DNA from: Bedellia somnulentella
Taxonomy: Eukaryota; Arthropoda; Insecta; Lepidoptera; Bedelliidae
Reading direction: 5' to 3'
Assembly: GCA_963576735.1 (NCBI GenBank)
Contig: OY755190.1
Span: 5,015,695 to 5,079,694, forward strand
Length of the DNA: 64,000 nucleotides
Position 1 is the first letter of the stretch. Each line of letters starts with the position of its first letter. The translations under genes were made by a program, and so were the position numbers. The notes under the pieces were generated by a model, which worked only from the letters and a program-made list of their open reading frames with translations, did not search any database and was not told where the DNA came from. Below, one piece after another: positions 1 through 10,505 of this stretch.

Positions 1-256
1 ACGACATCTACATTTTTCTTGTTTAACTGTTGTTGTTGTTGTTTAAAGTCAATAGATTGTACCCAACTGAATATGACTCTGATAGTAATCGTTCGGTGAT
101 TGGTTGGTAGATGGCATTGCTTACCATCAGATGGCTAAACTGGTTACAGCAACAGACGATTAAATACTGTGATATATTTGCAGCTGGGCTAAAAATCAAG
201 CTTTGGACTATAGTTTTCCAAGATTCATCTACTTAATCTTATCTTAATCTTAATCT

Positions 257-499
257 GTGTAATATCGGCTTAGAATAGCACCACCCCATTTTTTTGCGCG
301 GACGGTGTCTTACTAGGCTACTTAAGATGTTGTTTTCAAGTGGTGGTTGGCTAATGAGACTGGGGACCCATCACCAACAATACTTTAATTTTACCATCTT
401 TTCCCAATTCTACTTCCAAATGTATCTCAAGAATTTCTTAGTCTCAAGTTCTCCTCGCTTTGAGATTACAGCCATTAGTATTTTTTATGTATGTAGGGG
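257..499 (+). repeat. R-SINE (short RTE-ended element), diverged copy
   Basis: It follows the family pattern: a head reading ggcttagaatagcac-ccccatt, a middle with gacccatcaccaa and accatcttttccc, and a tail ending in tatgtatgta. Several internal changes mark an old copy. See the reference copy at 18131-18388. Confidence 0.65.
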
Positions 500-570
500 A
501 GTACACTACATAAATACTGAAACGTTTTAATTTGAATTTGATTTTATGTTATTTAAATTATAACATAACA

Positions 571-803
571 TATACTCACGGCTATAAATCCCAAGAAGGG
601 TTAGCCAGAGCTAAGGAATTAGAAATTCCACAGCCACTTTTGGAAGTTGAGTGGGGAAAAGAAGGTAGAATAAAGGTGTTGGTGATGGGTCTCCAACCGA
701 ATCGCCCAAAAATCTCTTAAAAAGCCCCAAGTCCGTTAGTCGCCTCTTACGTACACCCACCGGAGAAATGGCGTAGTGGTATTCTAAGCCGACACTACAC
801 AGC
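571..803 (-). repeat. R-SINE copy, minus strand
   Basis: It opens on the + strand with tatactcacggctataaat, the reverse complement of the family tail, and ends with ctaagccgacactacaca, the reverse complement of the head. It is close to full length (about 230 bp). Confidence 0.8.
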
Positions 804-1236
804 ACTATTTAAACTATCTATACAAAATAAGACTGTACCGAGGTCAAAACTGTACATTGAAGAAAAATAAATAAAAACCGGTGGAATATGTTTAATTTTC
901 AATACTGAAGCCAAATTTGCGCTTTTTGAAATAAATGTCTGTCTGTGTGTCTGTCTGTATGTCCGGTCATCACGTTAATTCTACCAGACGGATCTTGATC
1001 AAATTTGGTATGAATATAGCTTATACACCTGGCCAACATATAGAATATAATTTATCCCGGATTTCGCAAGGGTTCCCACAGGAGCATAAAAAACATAACT
1101 TTTATATGGTTCCCTATATTTACACGATTCATTTTTTCATCGAACGACTTCATCAGACTCTTTATTAAAAGTCTTTTTGGAAAAATAAGTGTTTCATCCA
1201 TTTTAATCATCAAAATAAATGTCCATGCGTAAAAAA

Positions 1237-1606
1237 GCGACATGATAGTCCAGTGGGTAGAACACCCGCCCGAAAACAGAAGGGCGTGAGTTCCAATCCT
1301 GGGACGGGCCTACACCAATTTGTCTTTTCTAAAGTCATATGTGTGGTTAATTTATCATGGTTGCTAACGGTGAGGGAAAACATCAAGAGGAAACCCACAT
1401 GGCTGAGTTGTACTTAGTCATGTGACAGTGTATTCGTACAAAACGGCGATAGGCCTGCCCCCTATCACGTGAATACACTGTCTAAGCAAACCGTGGGTAC
1501 CTTCTCTGGAAACTAGATGGCGCTTGCCATGTGAGTTCAGGAGTATTGGTACCTCTGCCAACCCCTTCGGGGATAAACGGCGTGAACGTTTATGTTATGT
1601 TATGTA
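1237..1606 (+). repeat. T-SINE (tRNA-headed SINE), full length
   Basis: The head reads like a tRNA: an A-box-like stretch in tagtccagtgggtagaac and a B-box-like gagttccaatcctggg. It continues through gtgagggaaaacatc and the conserved cctctgccaaccccttcgg, and ends in a (tatgt)n tail. The same consensus recurs at about 12 places in the window in both orientations. It resembles the Metulj-type SINEs of Lepidoptera; that family name is from memory and unverified. Confidence 0.85.
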
Positions 1607-1687
1607 AATGTCCATTTAATTGTTTGTCAATAGTATGCCTACAAGATATATAGTTTATCAAAAATTTGGACCCTACACCAACGTCTT

Positions 1688-1756
1688 CGTGGCGTAGCGG
1701 TATACCGTTTGGTTAGTACTAAACGAACGGAAGATCCAGGTTCGAATCCCGGGGCA
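1688..1756 (+). repeat. tRNA-like repeat head
   Basis: ggcgtagcggtatacc resembles a D-arm and ggttcgaatccc is a good B box or T-arm. No 7-bp acceptor stem is evident, so this reads as a tRNA-derived repeat and not a working tRNA gene. It abuts the R-SINE that follows. Confidence 0.45.
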
Positions 1757-2143
1757 TACATACCTACACTCACTGCTATTAGTCCCAAAACACGGGGTAG
1801 CCAGAGCCTCTAGTATTTGAATATAAATTCATCAGCCAATGTTGGAAGTTCATTCGATAGGGAATTGTAATAAAAATGAAGTATTGTTGGTTGTAGCGAT
1901 AGCGACCGCTAGACGGCGAACTCACTCGCACACTAGCAGCGTCATAAAAAATCGTACATCGCGGTATCGAATTTTTCTCTAGCTAAACATAAATACAAAT
2001 TCTAAGTTGGTACACAGCAGGGTGTACTGGCCAGTTTATCTTTGCTGTTCCCACATTGGTCTTAAGCCATATCGCCCAACACTTAAAAAGTCCCAATACC
2101 TTCCATTACTTTTTAGTTACTATTCTAACCCGGCGCTACACAG
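1757..2143 (-). repeat. R-SINE copy, minus strand, interrupted
   Basis: The tail half (1757-1890) and head half (about 2045-2143) of an R-SINE are separated by about 150 bp of unrelated sequence, suggesting a nested insertion or rearrangement. Confidence 0.55.
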
Positions 2144-3286
2144 TTTCAAATATAATTCAATTTAGTGTATAAATAAATACACTGCGACGTATAATGAGCC
2201 GAAAAAATAAACAAAAAAAAAATATTTAACATAAGTATTTTTATCTCATCACCCCTTAATTTAATATGTAAAGCAGAACAATAAAAAGTAGTGTAAGAAA
2301 ATATTGTAGAATGTAAATGAGACTCAAGAAGTTTGGTAGGATCCATGTAGGATCATACACAGTGGCGAACTCTTCTTTTACTGTATCTAATCACAATGAT
2401 GATGAGGAATAAAATAATAACGCGTGAGTAAATAAGTATGTAAAGAGAATATGTTATTTGACAGAAATATTATTCAATTTCATGTCATAGGCAACTCTCC
2501 ATAAAAAATACAGAAACTATATTTTTTAACAAATAAATGTTTTTTTTATATAATTTCAAATATTTATTGAACTTTATGCGAATCATTAACCTGGCTGAGG
2601 CAATCCTAAAGCTGTTCTGAATCTTCACTACATATCACTTATATCAGGATAGATCTATGCTGTCGTGCTACTAAAAACCATTAAAGGATATTAAGATCTG
2701 ATTTAATTATATTCAAATGAGACAGAACAGGAAATCTTCCATGTTAAATTTCCATTAGGATAACGGTTAACGTTATCCTAATATAAATTGTTTTAATACT
2801 ATTGGAAAAATTTGATAAAAGAGTAATCTTGATTTTTCTTTTTGTAACTAACGGTAGAAGCATACCTACTTTAATGTCCAATAGTTGCTACAGCTTATCA
2901 TAACATGTTAAGCATTGCATAAAAATCTTACAGGCCATTATCAAGTCTTAATCAAACATAAAAACCTATTCACTACAACTGATTCTACCAGCAGTTTTAT
3001 TTATATCAACAGTCACTTTATACGCAGGTCTTTGAACGCATAGTGCATATTATAAACTTACTGTTTGTGTTACTAATCCCAGAGTATTTTTATGGTCATT
3101 CAGTATTTCTGGTTCTCCAGCCGGTTTATTAGCCGGCTAGTGACCCTGGGCAGCTTCTATCACGCGAATGAAACGAAGATATATCTGCAAAACGACGGGC
3201 ATTGTAAGCCCTTTGAGAACAAGTAATTTGCAATAATACAATTTTATTTCGCGGATATATGTTTGGTTAGTAATATAAACTTGAAA
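2144..3286. other. no gene seen
   Basis: AT-rich sequence with only short chance ORFs, none with a recognisable motif. I see no full repeat copy here. Confidence 0.5.
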
Positions 3287-3408
3287 TCTAATGGATGTAA
3301 ACGAAGCTATAGAGGTTTGTCAGGATCGTACAAAGTGACGATCGATATTCTCTGCCTACCCCAATGGGAACTAACGGCAAGAGTATATGTATTTATGTAT
3401 GTATACGT
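3287..3408 (+). repeat. RTE LINE 3' fragment
   Basis: It matches the last about 100 nt of the RTE ORF at 6683-9784 (gatgtaaacgaagct, ctctgcctaccccaatggga) followed by agtatatgtatttatgta. It is a 5'-truncated dead copy. Confidence 0.8.
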
Positions 3409-4144
3409 GAATTCTAATGTTAGTAGAGTGCACTGGATGCTCTATAAACACATTGAGATTAAGATTAACAAATGCAAATGATTTAAATATTATTCTCGAT
3501 CTGGCACACCGGTCAATAATAACAGTTTTGTTTTTATAATTGATACATATTTTATCTACTATTGGTCTTGATTCTATGATGAATATTTAGTTTTTATACC
3601 AGTCTCGTTTACCTGTTTTTATATAGTTCAAAACATGAGAACTCGCAATCTACATGTTTTCATCACACTCAAAAATATTCTTATATTTAGTCATGATTTA
3701 TCTCATTCTCTTTCTTTCAAATTACGGACGGGTAATATTTGCCATCTCTTGCAGCAATGTATTTATATAATTTTTTGTCAGTGCACATTATATTATTTTA
3801 TAAACTGTCAATCTCACTCCATCTTCAATTATTTATCACTTAAAAACTATTAAGTGCTACTACTGAAAACTAATAATATATATTTTTTAATATATTTGAC
3901 CCTCTTGAGAGCTTTATCACAATCAATCATGGCTCACGAGTTGCAATCAGGTTAGATATACACATGAAGAGAGAATGGAGTGTCTTACTCAACTAGTAGA
4001 ATAACACTGTCGTTGAAATTTGCTTTTTACGTTGCTGATTATAACCAGATTACGTACAAAACATTAGTTCCCAATCTCTTTTATATAAGCAACGATAAAT
4101 TGTAGGCTATAGTCATCGAAGGTCACCAATAACCATTATAAGCT
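3409..4144. other. no gene seen
   Basis: AT-rich stretch. A 72-codon ORF at 3635-3853 shows no recognisable motif and is taken as chance. Confidence 0.5.
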
Positions 4145-4231
4145 CATTGTAAGTACCAACCAAGTACTTAATAAGTATCAATCAAACTATAAGACGGTGT
4201 CTCATAAGCATAGGTAAAGATTGCCCAATGT
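4145..4231 (+). repeat. 87-bp direct repeat, copy 1
   Basis: Nearly identical to 4817-4902 (starts cattgtaagtaccaacc, ends gattgcccaatg). The two copies bracket a tRNA-like head and a T-SINE. Confidence 0.8.
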
Positions 4232-4235
4232 CGAC

Positions 4236-4307
4236 GTCCGTGGCCGAGTGGATAGGTGACTAGCTTCTCGGTCCGGAGGTTGCGGGTTCGATCCCCGCTG
4301 AGAGCAA
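4236..4307 (+). repeat. tRNA-like repeat head, Ser/Leu-like
   Basis: tggccgagtggataggtgac looks like a class II tRNA D-arm and gcgggttcgatccccgc is a perfect T-arm. The 5' and 3' ends do not pair as an acceptor stem, so a tRNA-derived repeat is more likely than a functional tRNA. Related pieces lie at 10940-10990 (-) and 34178-34243 (+). Confidence 0.6.
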
Positions 4308-4345
4308 CATTGATTGTATCTTAGATTTTTATATAACTAACAGGA

Positions 4346-4702
4346 ACGACATGATAGTCCAATGGGTAAAACACCCGCCTGCAAACAGACGTGCGTGAGT
4401 TCAAATCCCGGGTCGAGCCTACATCAATTTCTCTTTTCTAAAGTCATATGTGTGGTTAAATTATCATGGTTGTTAACGGTGAGGGAAAACATCGTGAGGA
4501 AACCCACATGGCCGAGTTGTACTTATCCATGTGACGTGTATTCGTACAAAACGGCGATAGGCCTGCCCCCTATCACGTGAGTACACTGTCTAAGCAAAAC
4601 GTGGGTACCTACTTTGGACACTAGGTGGCGGTGTCACGTTGTTCATAAGTATTGGTACCTCTGCCAACCCCTTCTGGGATAGACGGCGTGAGCGTTTATG
4701 TC
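4346..4702 (+). repeat. T-SINE copy
   Basis: Same consensus as 1237-1606, from the tRNA-like head (catgatagtccaatgggta) to the tail near ggcgtgagcgtttatg. Confidence 0.85.
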
Positions 4703-4816
4703 CGTGTATTATATAATATTCAATATATCTTTAAGTTAATATCCCATAATACAAGTTTATCTTAGTTTGAGGTTAACTTGTATGTGTATAATATGGTCTT
4801 ATTTATAAAAAAAATA

Positions 4817-4902
4817 CATTGTAAGTACCAACCTAGTACTTAATAAGTATCAATCAAATTATAAGACGGTGTCTCATAAGCATAGGTAAAGATTGCCCAA
4901 TG
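4817..4902 (+). repeat. 87-bp direct repeat, copy 2
   Basis: Second copy of the repeat at 4145-4231, with three or four differences. Confidence 0.8.
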
Positions 4903-4966
4903 AAGGCATGCATGCCAAGTGAATGCATGACAGTAGTAGTTCGTATTTCAGATAATGTGATCTATA

Positions 4967-5577
4967 TGTCGCAGCCAACTGGTTAAATCAGCCAGCTGAC
5001 AAAGCAGCTAGCCGCTTAATTAAACGCCGGCTCCTAGTAAAGGGCTAAACTTCAGTCAGCCATTTAGTTGAACACAACGTCCAACCACTTGGCTGAACGT
5101 TATATCGCCGTCTGGTTATCTAGGGTGACTATCACTAAAATATTTTTTCTTAGGTACTTCTTATGTCGGCAATACTTTAATTATATTAATTTAATACAAT
5201 ATTAACAATTAAATGGCACAAGCACAAAGCTTTGGCACAGTAAATAAAAGTACAAACAGGTACCGACTTATTAATAATGAACATGAATATAAAAATATAA
5301 AGTACTCTTATGTATTAATTTTAACTATGTATTAATTTATTTATTGAAATTTCCATAATTACAAACTTTTTTAAACAGTTATTCTACAAATTTTAACAGA
5401 AAAATAATGTAACGTCAGCCCAAACCAACGGGCTAACCATTCAATCAGCCGGGTGATTGGACGTTCGGTGACGACAATTCATTTTACTAGCGAGCTAGCC
5501 TTTTAACTAGGAGCCGGCGTTTAATTAAGCGGCTAGCTGCTTTGTCAGCTGGCTGATTTGTCCAGTTGGCTGCGACA
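4967..5577. mobile_element. MITE with about 75-bp terminal inverted repeats
   Basis: The left end tgtcgcagccaactgg and right end ccagttggctgcgaca are inverted. Complementarity continues inwards through cagccagctgacaaagcagc, a ttaattaa-containing stretch and gccggctcctagt. Flanks are TATA-rich, consistent with a TA or TATA target. The interior has no ORF. Further 'agcc-a-c-ggctga'-like blocks inside the ends look like subterminal transposase-binding repeats. The superfamily is not determined. Confidence 0.8.
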
Positions 5578-5586
5578 TATATAAGA

Positions 5587-5895
5587 CTAGTGGACCGTCC
5601 CAGCTTCGCATGTGTAGTGTCACTTGTCAAACATCTAAGGTTTCTCTAATCACTGATCACACTCTTTAAAATTTAGCTTGGTGATATATAAAATTCACGT
5701 ATCACAGTGTTTGTCACCAAACTCCTCCGAAGCGACCTAACCGATTTTTAATGAAATTTTTCAAACACTTTCGGTTGGTCAGAGAATAGGTTTATAACTA
5801 TATTTTATGCTTTTAAGTAATAAGGGTTGTGCACCCCGAACATTTCATATTCTCTAAAAAAAAATTGCCAAAACAACGTTTGCCGGGTCAGCTAG
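5587..5895. mobile_element. Helitron-like ends, facing, unresolved
   Basis: At 5587 the sequence a|ctagtggaccgtcccagc matches the reversed 3' end of the Helitrons at 11381, 21001 and 30591. At 5895 gccgggtcagctag|t is a + strand CTAG terminus at an A/T-type junction. The two may be one rearranged copy or two truncated ones. Confidence 0.5.
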
Positions 5896-5909
5896 TAAAA
5901 TAATAGTCT

Positions 5910-6342
5910 AAGAGCCCACGACGGCCAGACCTTAGTTATAGTATAAAGTCTAAAAGTTTCTCTGTGTATGCCCACTATACAGGTAAGAACGATTCCAGGC
6001 TATGAAACTTGGGTCGCCCCGGCTTTGGCAGGTAACAGGTAGTAAAGGTGTGTAAAAATGTATCTCAAATTAGATATAGTATAAAGCTTAGTTTTCATAT
6101 ATTTTATTAGTGGTGATCTTAGAAATCGCCTCGTCCACAGCCAGACACTTAGTACAGTTGCAACCCCCTGCCAGACACCCTTAAAGTACGGTTAATTTTA
6201 ATGATACTTTAGTTATAGTGTAAAATCTGAATTTTATATATGTTATTTGGAGAACTATAAAATGATGTTTCCTCAGTAGCCAGACAATTTGTATGGTTCC
6301 CCTATATTGCCAGACACGTTAAAGGTCTATTGTAGGTGCGAG
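5910..6342 (+). repeat. Left long TIR with subterminal iterons
   Basis: It contains five gccaga-type motifs (cggccagacc, agccagacac, tgccagacac, agccagacaa, tgccagacac) and three repeats of the form tta-(g/t)tatagt(a/g)taaa. The reverse complement is 13098-13533. Iterons like these usually bind transposase. Confidence 0.85.
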
Positions 6343-6407
6343 CGCGAGGGGCAAATTCGTATTGGGTTGTAGAGTTTTATATGCTTAATTTAAATATTTA
6401 ATTCAAT

Positions 6408-9400
6408 TTGCTGTGTAGTGTCGGCATAGAATAGCACTACCCCATTTCTTCCCGTGGGTGTTTCGTAAGAGTCGACTAAGGGAACAGGGCTTCTACCATC
6501 TTCGCCCTTAAACCAATCCAAGGTCTGCCGCGCCGAGGGATGCGTGGCCAGGGGTGAGCCTGGTCGCTAGCGTGCCGCCGTCCCGGAGCCTGGTGCACTC
6601 CGGGTACTAAATAACCTTACCTAGTCATGCGGGGCTCTGGCTAGGTGGACAGTTTATTTCCCTTGCTTATCGTGGGGCCAAAATGTGTGCAACTAAAAAT
6701 AAACACGGAGGCGGCGATGCAGCTCGCCACTCATCACGCCGTGGTTCCTCGCGGGGCGAAATGTGGGCTGGAGAGACCCGCTTCAGTACGTTGAATGTGT
6801 GTGGAGGGATGCAAGAAAAATTAGATGAAGTATGTTTTATAATGGATGAAAGAAAAATAGATTTTCTGTGTGTGAATGAAACGAAGCGAAAGGAAAAAGA
6901 GGTTTCACAACTTGGCAACATTACAGCGATCTGGTCAGGCGTTGCTGACAGCGACAGGGCTTGCCAAGGCGTGGGACTTCTGATATCTGAAAGGATGGCT
7001 CAGTGTATGAAAGGTTACGAATGTGTGAGTCCAAGGCTCCTGTGGCTAAAGGTGAAAATAGGGCTTGTCCGGATGCGCATAATTTGTGTGTATGCTCCGG
7101 ACATGTCTAAGTCACTTTCCGAGAGGGAGGAGTTTTGGAATTTGTTAGATGATGTTGTGAATGGGTGTGATCAGAATGAGAGAATTGTAATGTTAGGAGA
7201 TTTTAATGGCTGGGTTGGTGTGGCACGCAACGGTTGTGAAAAGGTTTTAGGAAAGTATGGTGATCAAAGGGTGAACGAAAATGGCGAGAAAGTTATTGAG
7301 GTATGTTTGGCGAGGAATCTTTGTGTTACAAACACGTTGTTTGAACGCAAAGATATCCATATGTATACAAGACAGAGAGGAAACGAGAGAAGTATGATTG
7401 ATTTTGTGATTGTTGATGAAAGGCTGAGAGCAAAGGTTGTTGACACCAGAGTCTATAGGGGCACGAATGTTGGCACAGATCACTTTCTTGTTATATCCCG
7501 AGTAAGAGGTCTGTGCACGCGTTGGCGTCATAGGGCCAAAGTCTCAACAACGGATCTTGCGAGAATAAAAGTGGAGAAATTGCAAGATGATGAAAAGATC
7601 AGTGAAGAATACGTGAAGAAATTGGATGATAGACTAAGTTGCGTGGAGATGAGGGATGAAATGGAAATAGAAGAAGTATGGAATGTGCTCAAATCGACAA
7701 TGGTTGAATGTGCGACGGAAGTATGTGGATTGTGTAAAAGGTCAAATAGACCACCAACAAGTTGGTGGGATAAGAGTGTGAAAGAGGCAGTCAAAGATAA
7801 GAAGAAAGCTTGGTTAGATTTACTAGCGGTCAGAGCTAGTAAACGAATGGATGCGAGAGTAACAGATGATGTAGTGAAGAATAGTGAAGATGAATATAAG
7901 AGAGTTAAGAATGAGGTTAAGAATAAAATAGAAAAGAAAAAGCGTGATCTGATAGAATGGTGTGAGAGGAAACTCTCTGATAATTTCCGGAATAACCAAA
8001 AGTTGTTCTGGAAATATGTCCGGAAAGAAAAGGGAGTTTCCCAAAACACGAGAGTGAATGTAGTGAAAGATGATCAGGGTGAATTGGCGACGGATGAAAG
8101 TAGCATGAAACGAGTATGGAAGAACTATTTTGAGGGACTCTTTGAAAAAGAGGATGCATCCATTTCTTCGCCAATCGGCAGTAATGTTGATTGGAACGAT
8201 GTGATGGGTGCCTTTAGTGAAAGTGAGATCAGTATGGAAGAAATAATGAAAGCAATGAAAAGTATGAAAATAGGGAAGGCGGCAGGGTATGATAGGATAA
8301 CTATCGAAATGCTGAGGGCTGGTAAAGGGTTGGTGGCTTCTTGGGTGTACTTCCTTTTCCAAAAGTGCTGGTCGAGTGGCAAAGTACCACAAGACTGGTG
8401 CAAGGCGGTGATTGTGCCCCTGTATAAAGGAAAAGGGTCACGCCAGGAGGCTAAAAACTACCGCGGCATTAGCCTACTCAGCATTGTCGGTAAATTGTAT
8501 GCAAAGGTTTTGATTGAAAGAGTGATGAATGAAACTGATGAGAAAATATGGGATGTGCAAGCAGGATTTAGGAAAGGAATGGGATGTATGGATCAAATCT
8601 TCTCTCTAAGGAGCATCACCGAAAAGTTCTTAGCTAAGAACCAAAAGGTGTATTGCTCCTTCATTGATTTAGAGAAGGCGTATGATAGGGTGGTAAGAAA
8701 GGGTTTATGGGAGGTGTTATCCAAGTTCGGTTTGGGGAGTCAACTTATACGTGCATTGGTATCACTCTATGAGGATTCTAGTGCATGTGTAAGAGTAAAC
8801 GGGGAAAACACTGACTGGTTCGGAATCTCTAGGGGTGTCCGACAGGGATGTGTAGCTTCACCGTGGCTCTTCATTTTGTTCATGGATGACTGTTTGACAG
8901 AGTTGCGTGAAAGTGATTATGGACTAAGAATGGGTGGATTCATCATTAAATGCCTCTTGTATGCTGACGATCAAGTGCTACTTGCATCATCGGCAGAAGA
9001 GTTGCAAGAGATGATGAATATTGTATGTAAGTCTTTTGTAAGAAAGGGAATGAGGGTGAATGTGGATAAGACCAAAACGATGGTTTTTGAGAGACAGGAA
9101 GATGTGACAGAATGCGTGATTGCGATTGATGGTAAGGATGTGGAACAGGTGAAGGAGTTTGTATATCTGGGAAGTTTGTTTACAAGGGATGGAAAATGTG
9201 ATGAAGATATTGAGAGAAGAGTGAAAAAGGGTAATGCGATTAATGGAGCATTGGATAGTCTAATGTCTAGTCAATCGGTGTCCGAAAGGGCCCGAATGGC
9301 TGTGCATGATGCTGTCCTCGTTCCTACGCTTATGTATGGCAGTGAATGTTGGGTGTGGCAGAAGAAGCATGAAAGTAGAGTGAATGCAGTCGAAATGAGA

Positions 9401-9807
9401 TCCCTCAGAAAAGTGTGTAATGTAAGGTTATGTGATCGTGTGAGGAATGATGTGATTCGTGAAAGGTGTGGTGTAAAAGATGATATTGTAAGTAAGATAG
9501 AAAAAGCAATGTTGAGATGGTTTGGGCACATCGAGAGGATGGATGATAGGAAATTGGTAAAAGGTATCTATAGAGCTAATGTGGAAGGTAATGTTAGTAG
9601 AGGACGGCCACGAAAGACACACTTGGACCAAATTGAAAGTGTGCTCAAAAAGGCAGGCGTCCGTAGTATGAAGAATAAAAGAGCATGTATGAAAAGATTG
9701 ATGGATGTAAACGAAGCAAGAGAGGTTTGCAAGGATCGTACGAAGTGGCGATCGATAGTCTCTGCCTACCCCAATGGGAATTAACGGCGTGAGTATATGT
9801 ATGTATG
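6408..9807 (+). mobile_element. Full-length RTE-clade LINE
   Basis: A 3.4-kb non-LTR retrotransposon bounded by a 9-bp target duplication, taattcaat, at 6399-6407 and 9808-9816. It has a 275-bp 5' UTR, one intact ORF (6683-9784) and a very short 3' end of ggcgtgagtatatgtatgta. It inserted into the long-TIR transposon. At least nine 5'-truncated relatives are scattered in the window. The first about 70 bp match the head of the R-SINE family. Confidence 0.9.
6683..9784 (+). CDS. RTE LINE ORF: endonuclease and reverse transcriptase
   Basis: A single 1033-codon ORF, uninterrupted, starting at an ATG 275 bp from the element start. The N-terminal third is an APE-type endonuclease: FSTLNVCGG (about 34-42), the Glu of CVNETK (66), GDFNGW (172-177), MIDFVIV (238-244) and GTDHF (264-268). 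The reverse transcriptase fills about 490-800: VIVPLYKGKG, QAGFRKGMGC, FIDLEKAYDRV with the first catalytic Asp at 662, a V-RQGC-SP motif, and YADD at 760-763. The C-terminal part (WFGHIERMDDRKLVKGIY, then RGRPRK) is typical of insect RTE proteins. All core residues are present, so the copy could be active. The protein nicks target DNA and copies its RNA by target-primed reverse transcription. Confidence 0.92.
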   Translation: MCATKNKHGGGDAARHSSRRGSSRGEMWAGETRFSTLNVCGGMQEKLDEVCFIMDERKIDFLCVNETKRKEKEVSQLGNITAIWSGVADSDRACQGVGLLISERMAQCMKGYECVSPRLLWLKVKIGLVRMRIICVYAPDMSKSLSEREEFWNLLDDVVNGCDQNERIVMLGDFNGWVGVARNGCEKVLGKYGDQRVNENGEKVIEVCLARNLCVTNTLFERKDIHMYTRQRGNERSMIDFVIVDERLRAKVVDTRVYRGTNVGTDHFLVISRVRGLCTRWRHRAKVSTTDLARIKVEKLQDDEKISEEYVKKLDDRLSCVEMRDEMEIEEVWNVLKSTMVECATEVCGLCKRSNRPPTSWWDKSVKEAVKDKKKAWLDLLAVRASKRMDARVTDDVVKNSEDEYKRVKNEVKNKIEKKKRDLIEWCERKLSDNFRNNQKLFWKYVRKEKGVSQNTRVNVVKDDQGELATDESSMKRVWKNYFEGLFEKEDASISSPIGSNVDWNDVMGAFSESEISMEEIMKAMKSMKIGKAAGYDRITIEMLRAGKGLVASWVYFLFQKCWSSGKVPQDWCKAVIVPLYKGKGSRQEAKNYRGISLLSIVGKLYAKVLIERVMNETDEKIWDVQAGFRKGMGCMDQIFSLRSITEKFLAKNQKVYCSFIDLEKAYDRVVRKGLWEVLSKFGLGSQLIRALVSLYEDSSACVRVNGENTDWFGISRGVRQGCVASPWLFILFMDDCLTELRESDYGLRMGGFIIKCLLYADDQVLLASSAEELQEMMNIVCKSFVRKGMRVNVDKTKTMVFERQEDVTECVIAIDGKDVEQVKEFVYLGSLFTRDGKCDEDIERRVKKGNAINGALDSLMSSQSVSERARMAVHDAVLVPTLMYGSECWVWQKKHESRVNAVEMRSLRKVCNVRLCDRVRNDVIRERCGVKDDIVSKIEKAMLRWFGHIERMDDRKLVKGIYRANVEGNVSRGRPRKTHLDQIESVLKKAGVRSMKNKRACMKRLMDVNEAREVCKDRTKWRSIVSAYPNGN

Positions 9808-10505
9808 TAATTCAATAAAATTTACAATATTTTGCAAACAATTTTTTATATACTATAAGGAGGGAATAATTATTGTGATAGTAAAATATTCAATGAAAAA
9901 CGAGTTTAATTATAATTATAGCTAGGGTATACAAAGTAAAAGAATAATATTTTAAACATGTATTTATAATATTATGAAATTTAAAAAAATATTCAATTAT
10001 TTTCATCGTCCTCGCCGATATCTTCATCATCCTCATCACTGCTGCTTCTGTCTGTCGATTGGTCGTCGTCAATATCTCCTTCTTCGTCATTTTCTGTAAT
10101 AATAAAACCAAATTAATATAATTGCGAATAGTTTTAAATGTTTCTTTAATAATTTAACATCATAATTACATACCTGACAAAGTTGTTAAAGAATCACTGA
10201 CATAATTTGGTAGCTGATCCCCTTCAAACCATTTAAAATGGTATTGGTCATTTTCCAGTACCCAACCGTTATTTTCAGGTTTGTAAGAAGTTGGATTTTT
10301 TCGGTGAGCATTGTTCCAAATTGTACAAATATAATTTGCTCGCAAAAATTGCTGTAATAGTTCACTTTTATAAGGTGGTAAACTGCTAGCGTCGAAATTT
10401 CGCAATTTTTTTCGATTAAAAGATTCATTCACATCAGAGACTGCATAAGAATTTATAAAGATTTGAAGTCTAGCCGCATCAACATCATATTATGAACAGT
10501 GTATA

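Noticed and set aside
1757..2143. A gene between the two halves of the R-SINE
   Set aside because: Only about 150 bp of non-coding sequence.
7247..8403. Several minus-strand ORFs of 85-189 codons under the LINE
   Set aside because: They are antisense shadows of the RTE ORF.
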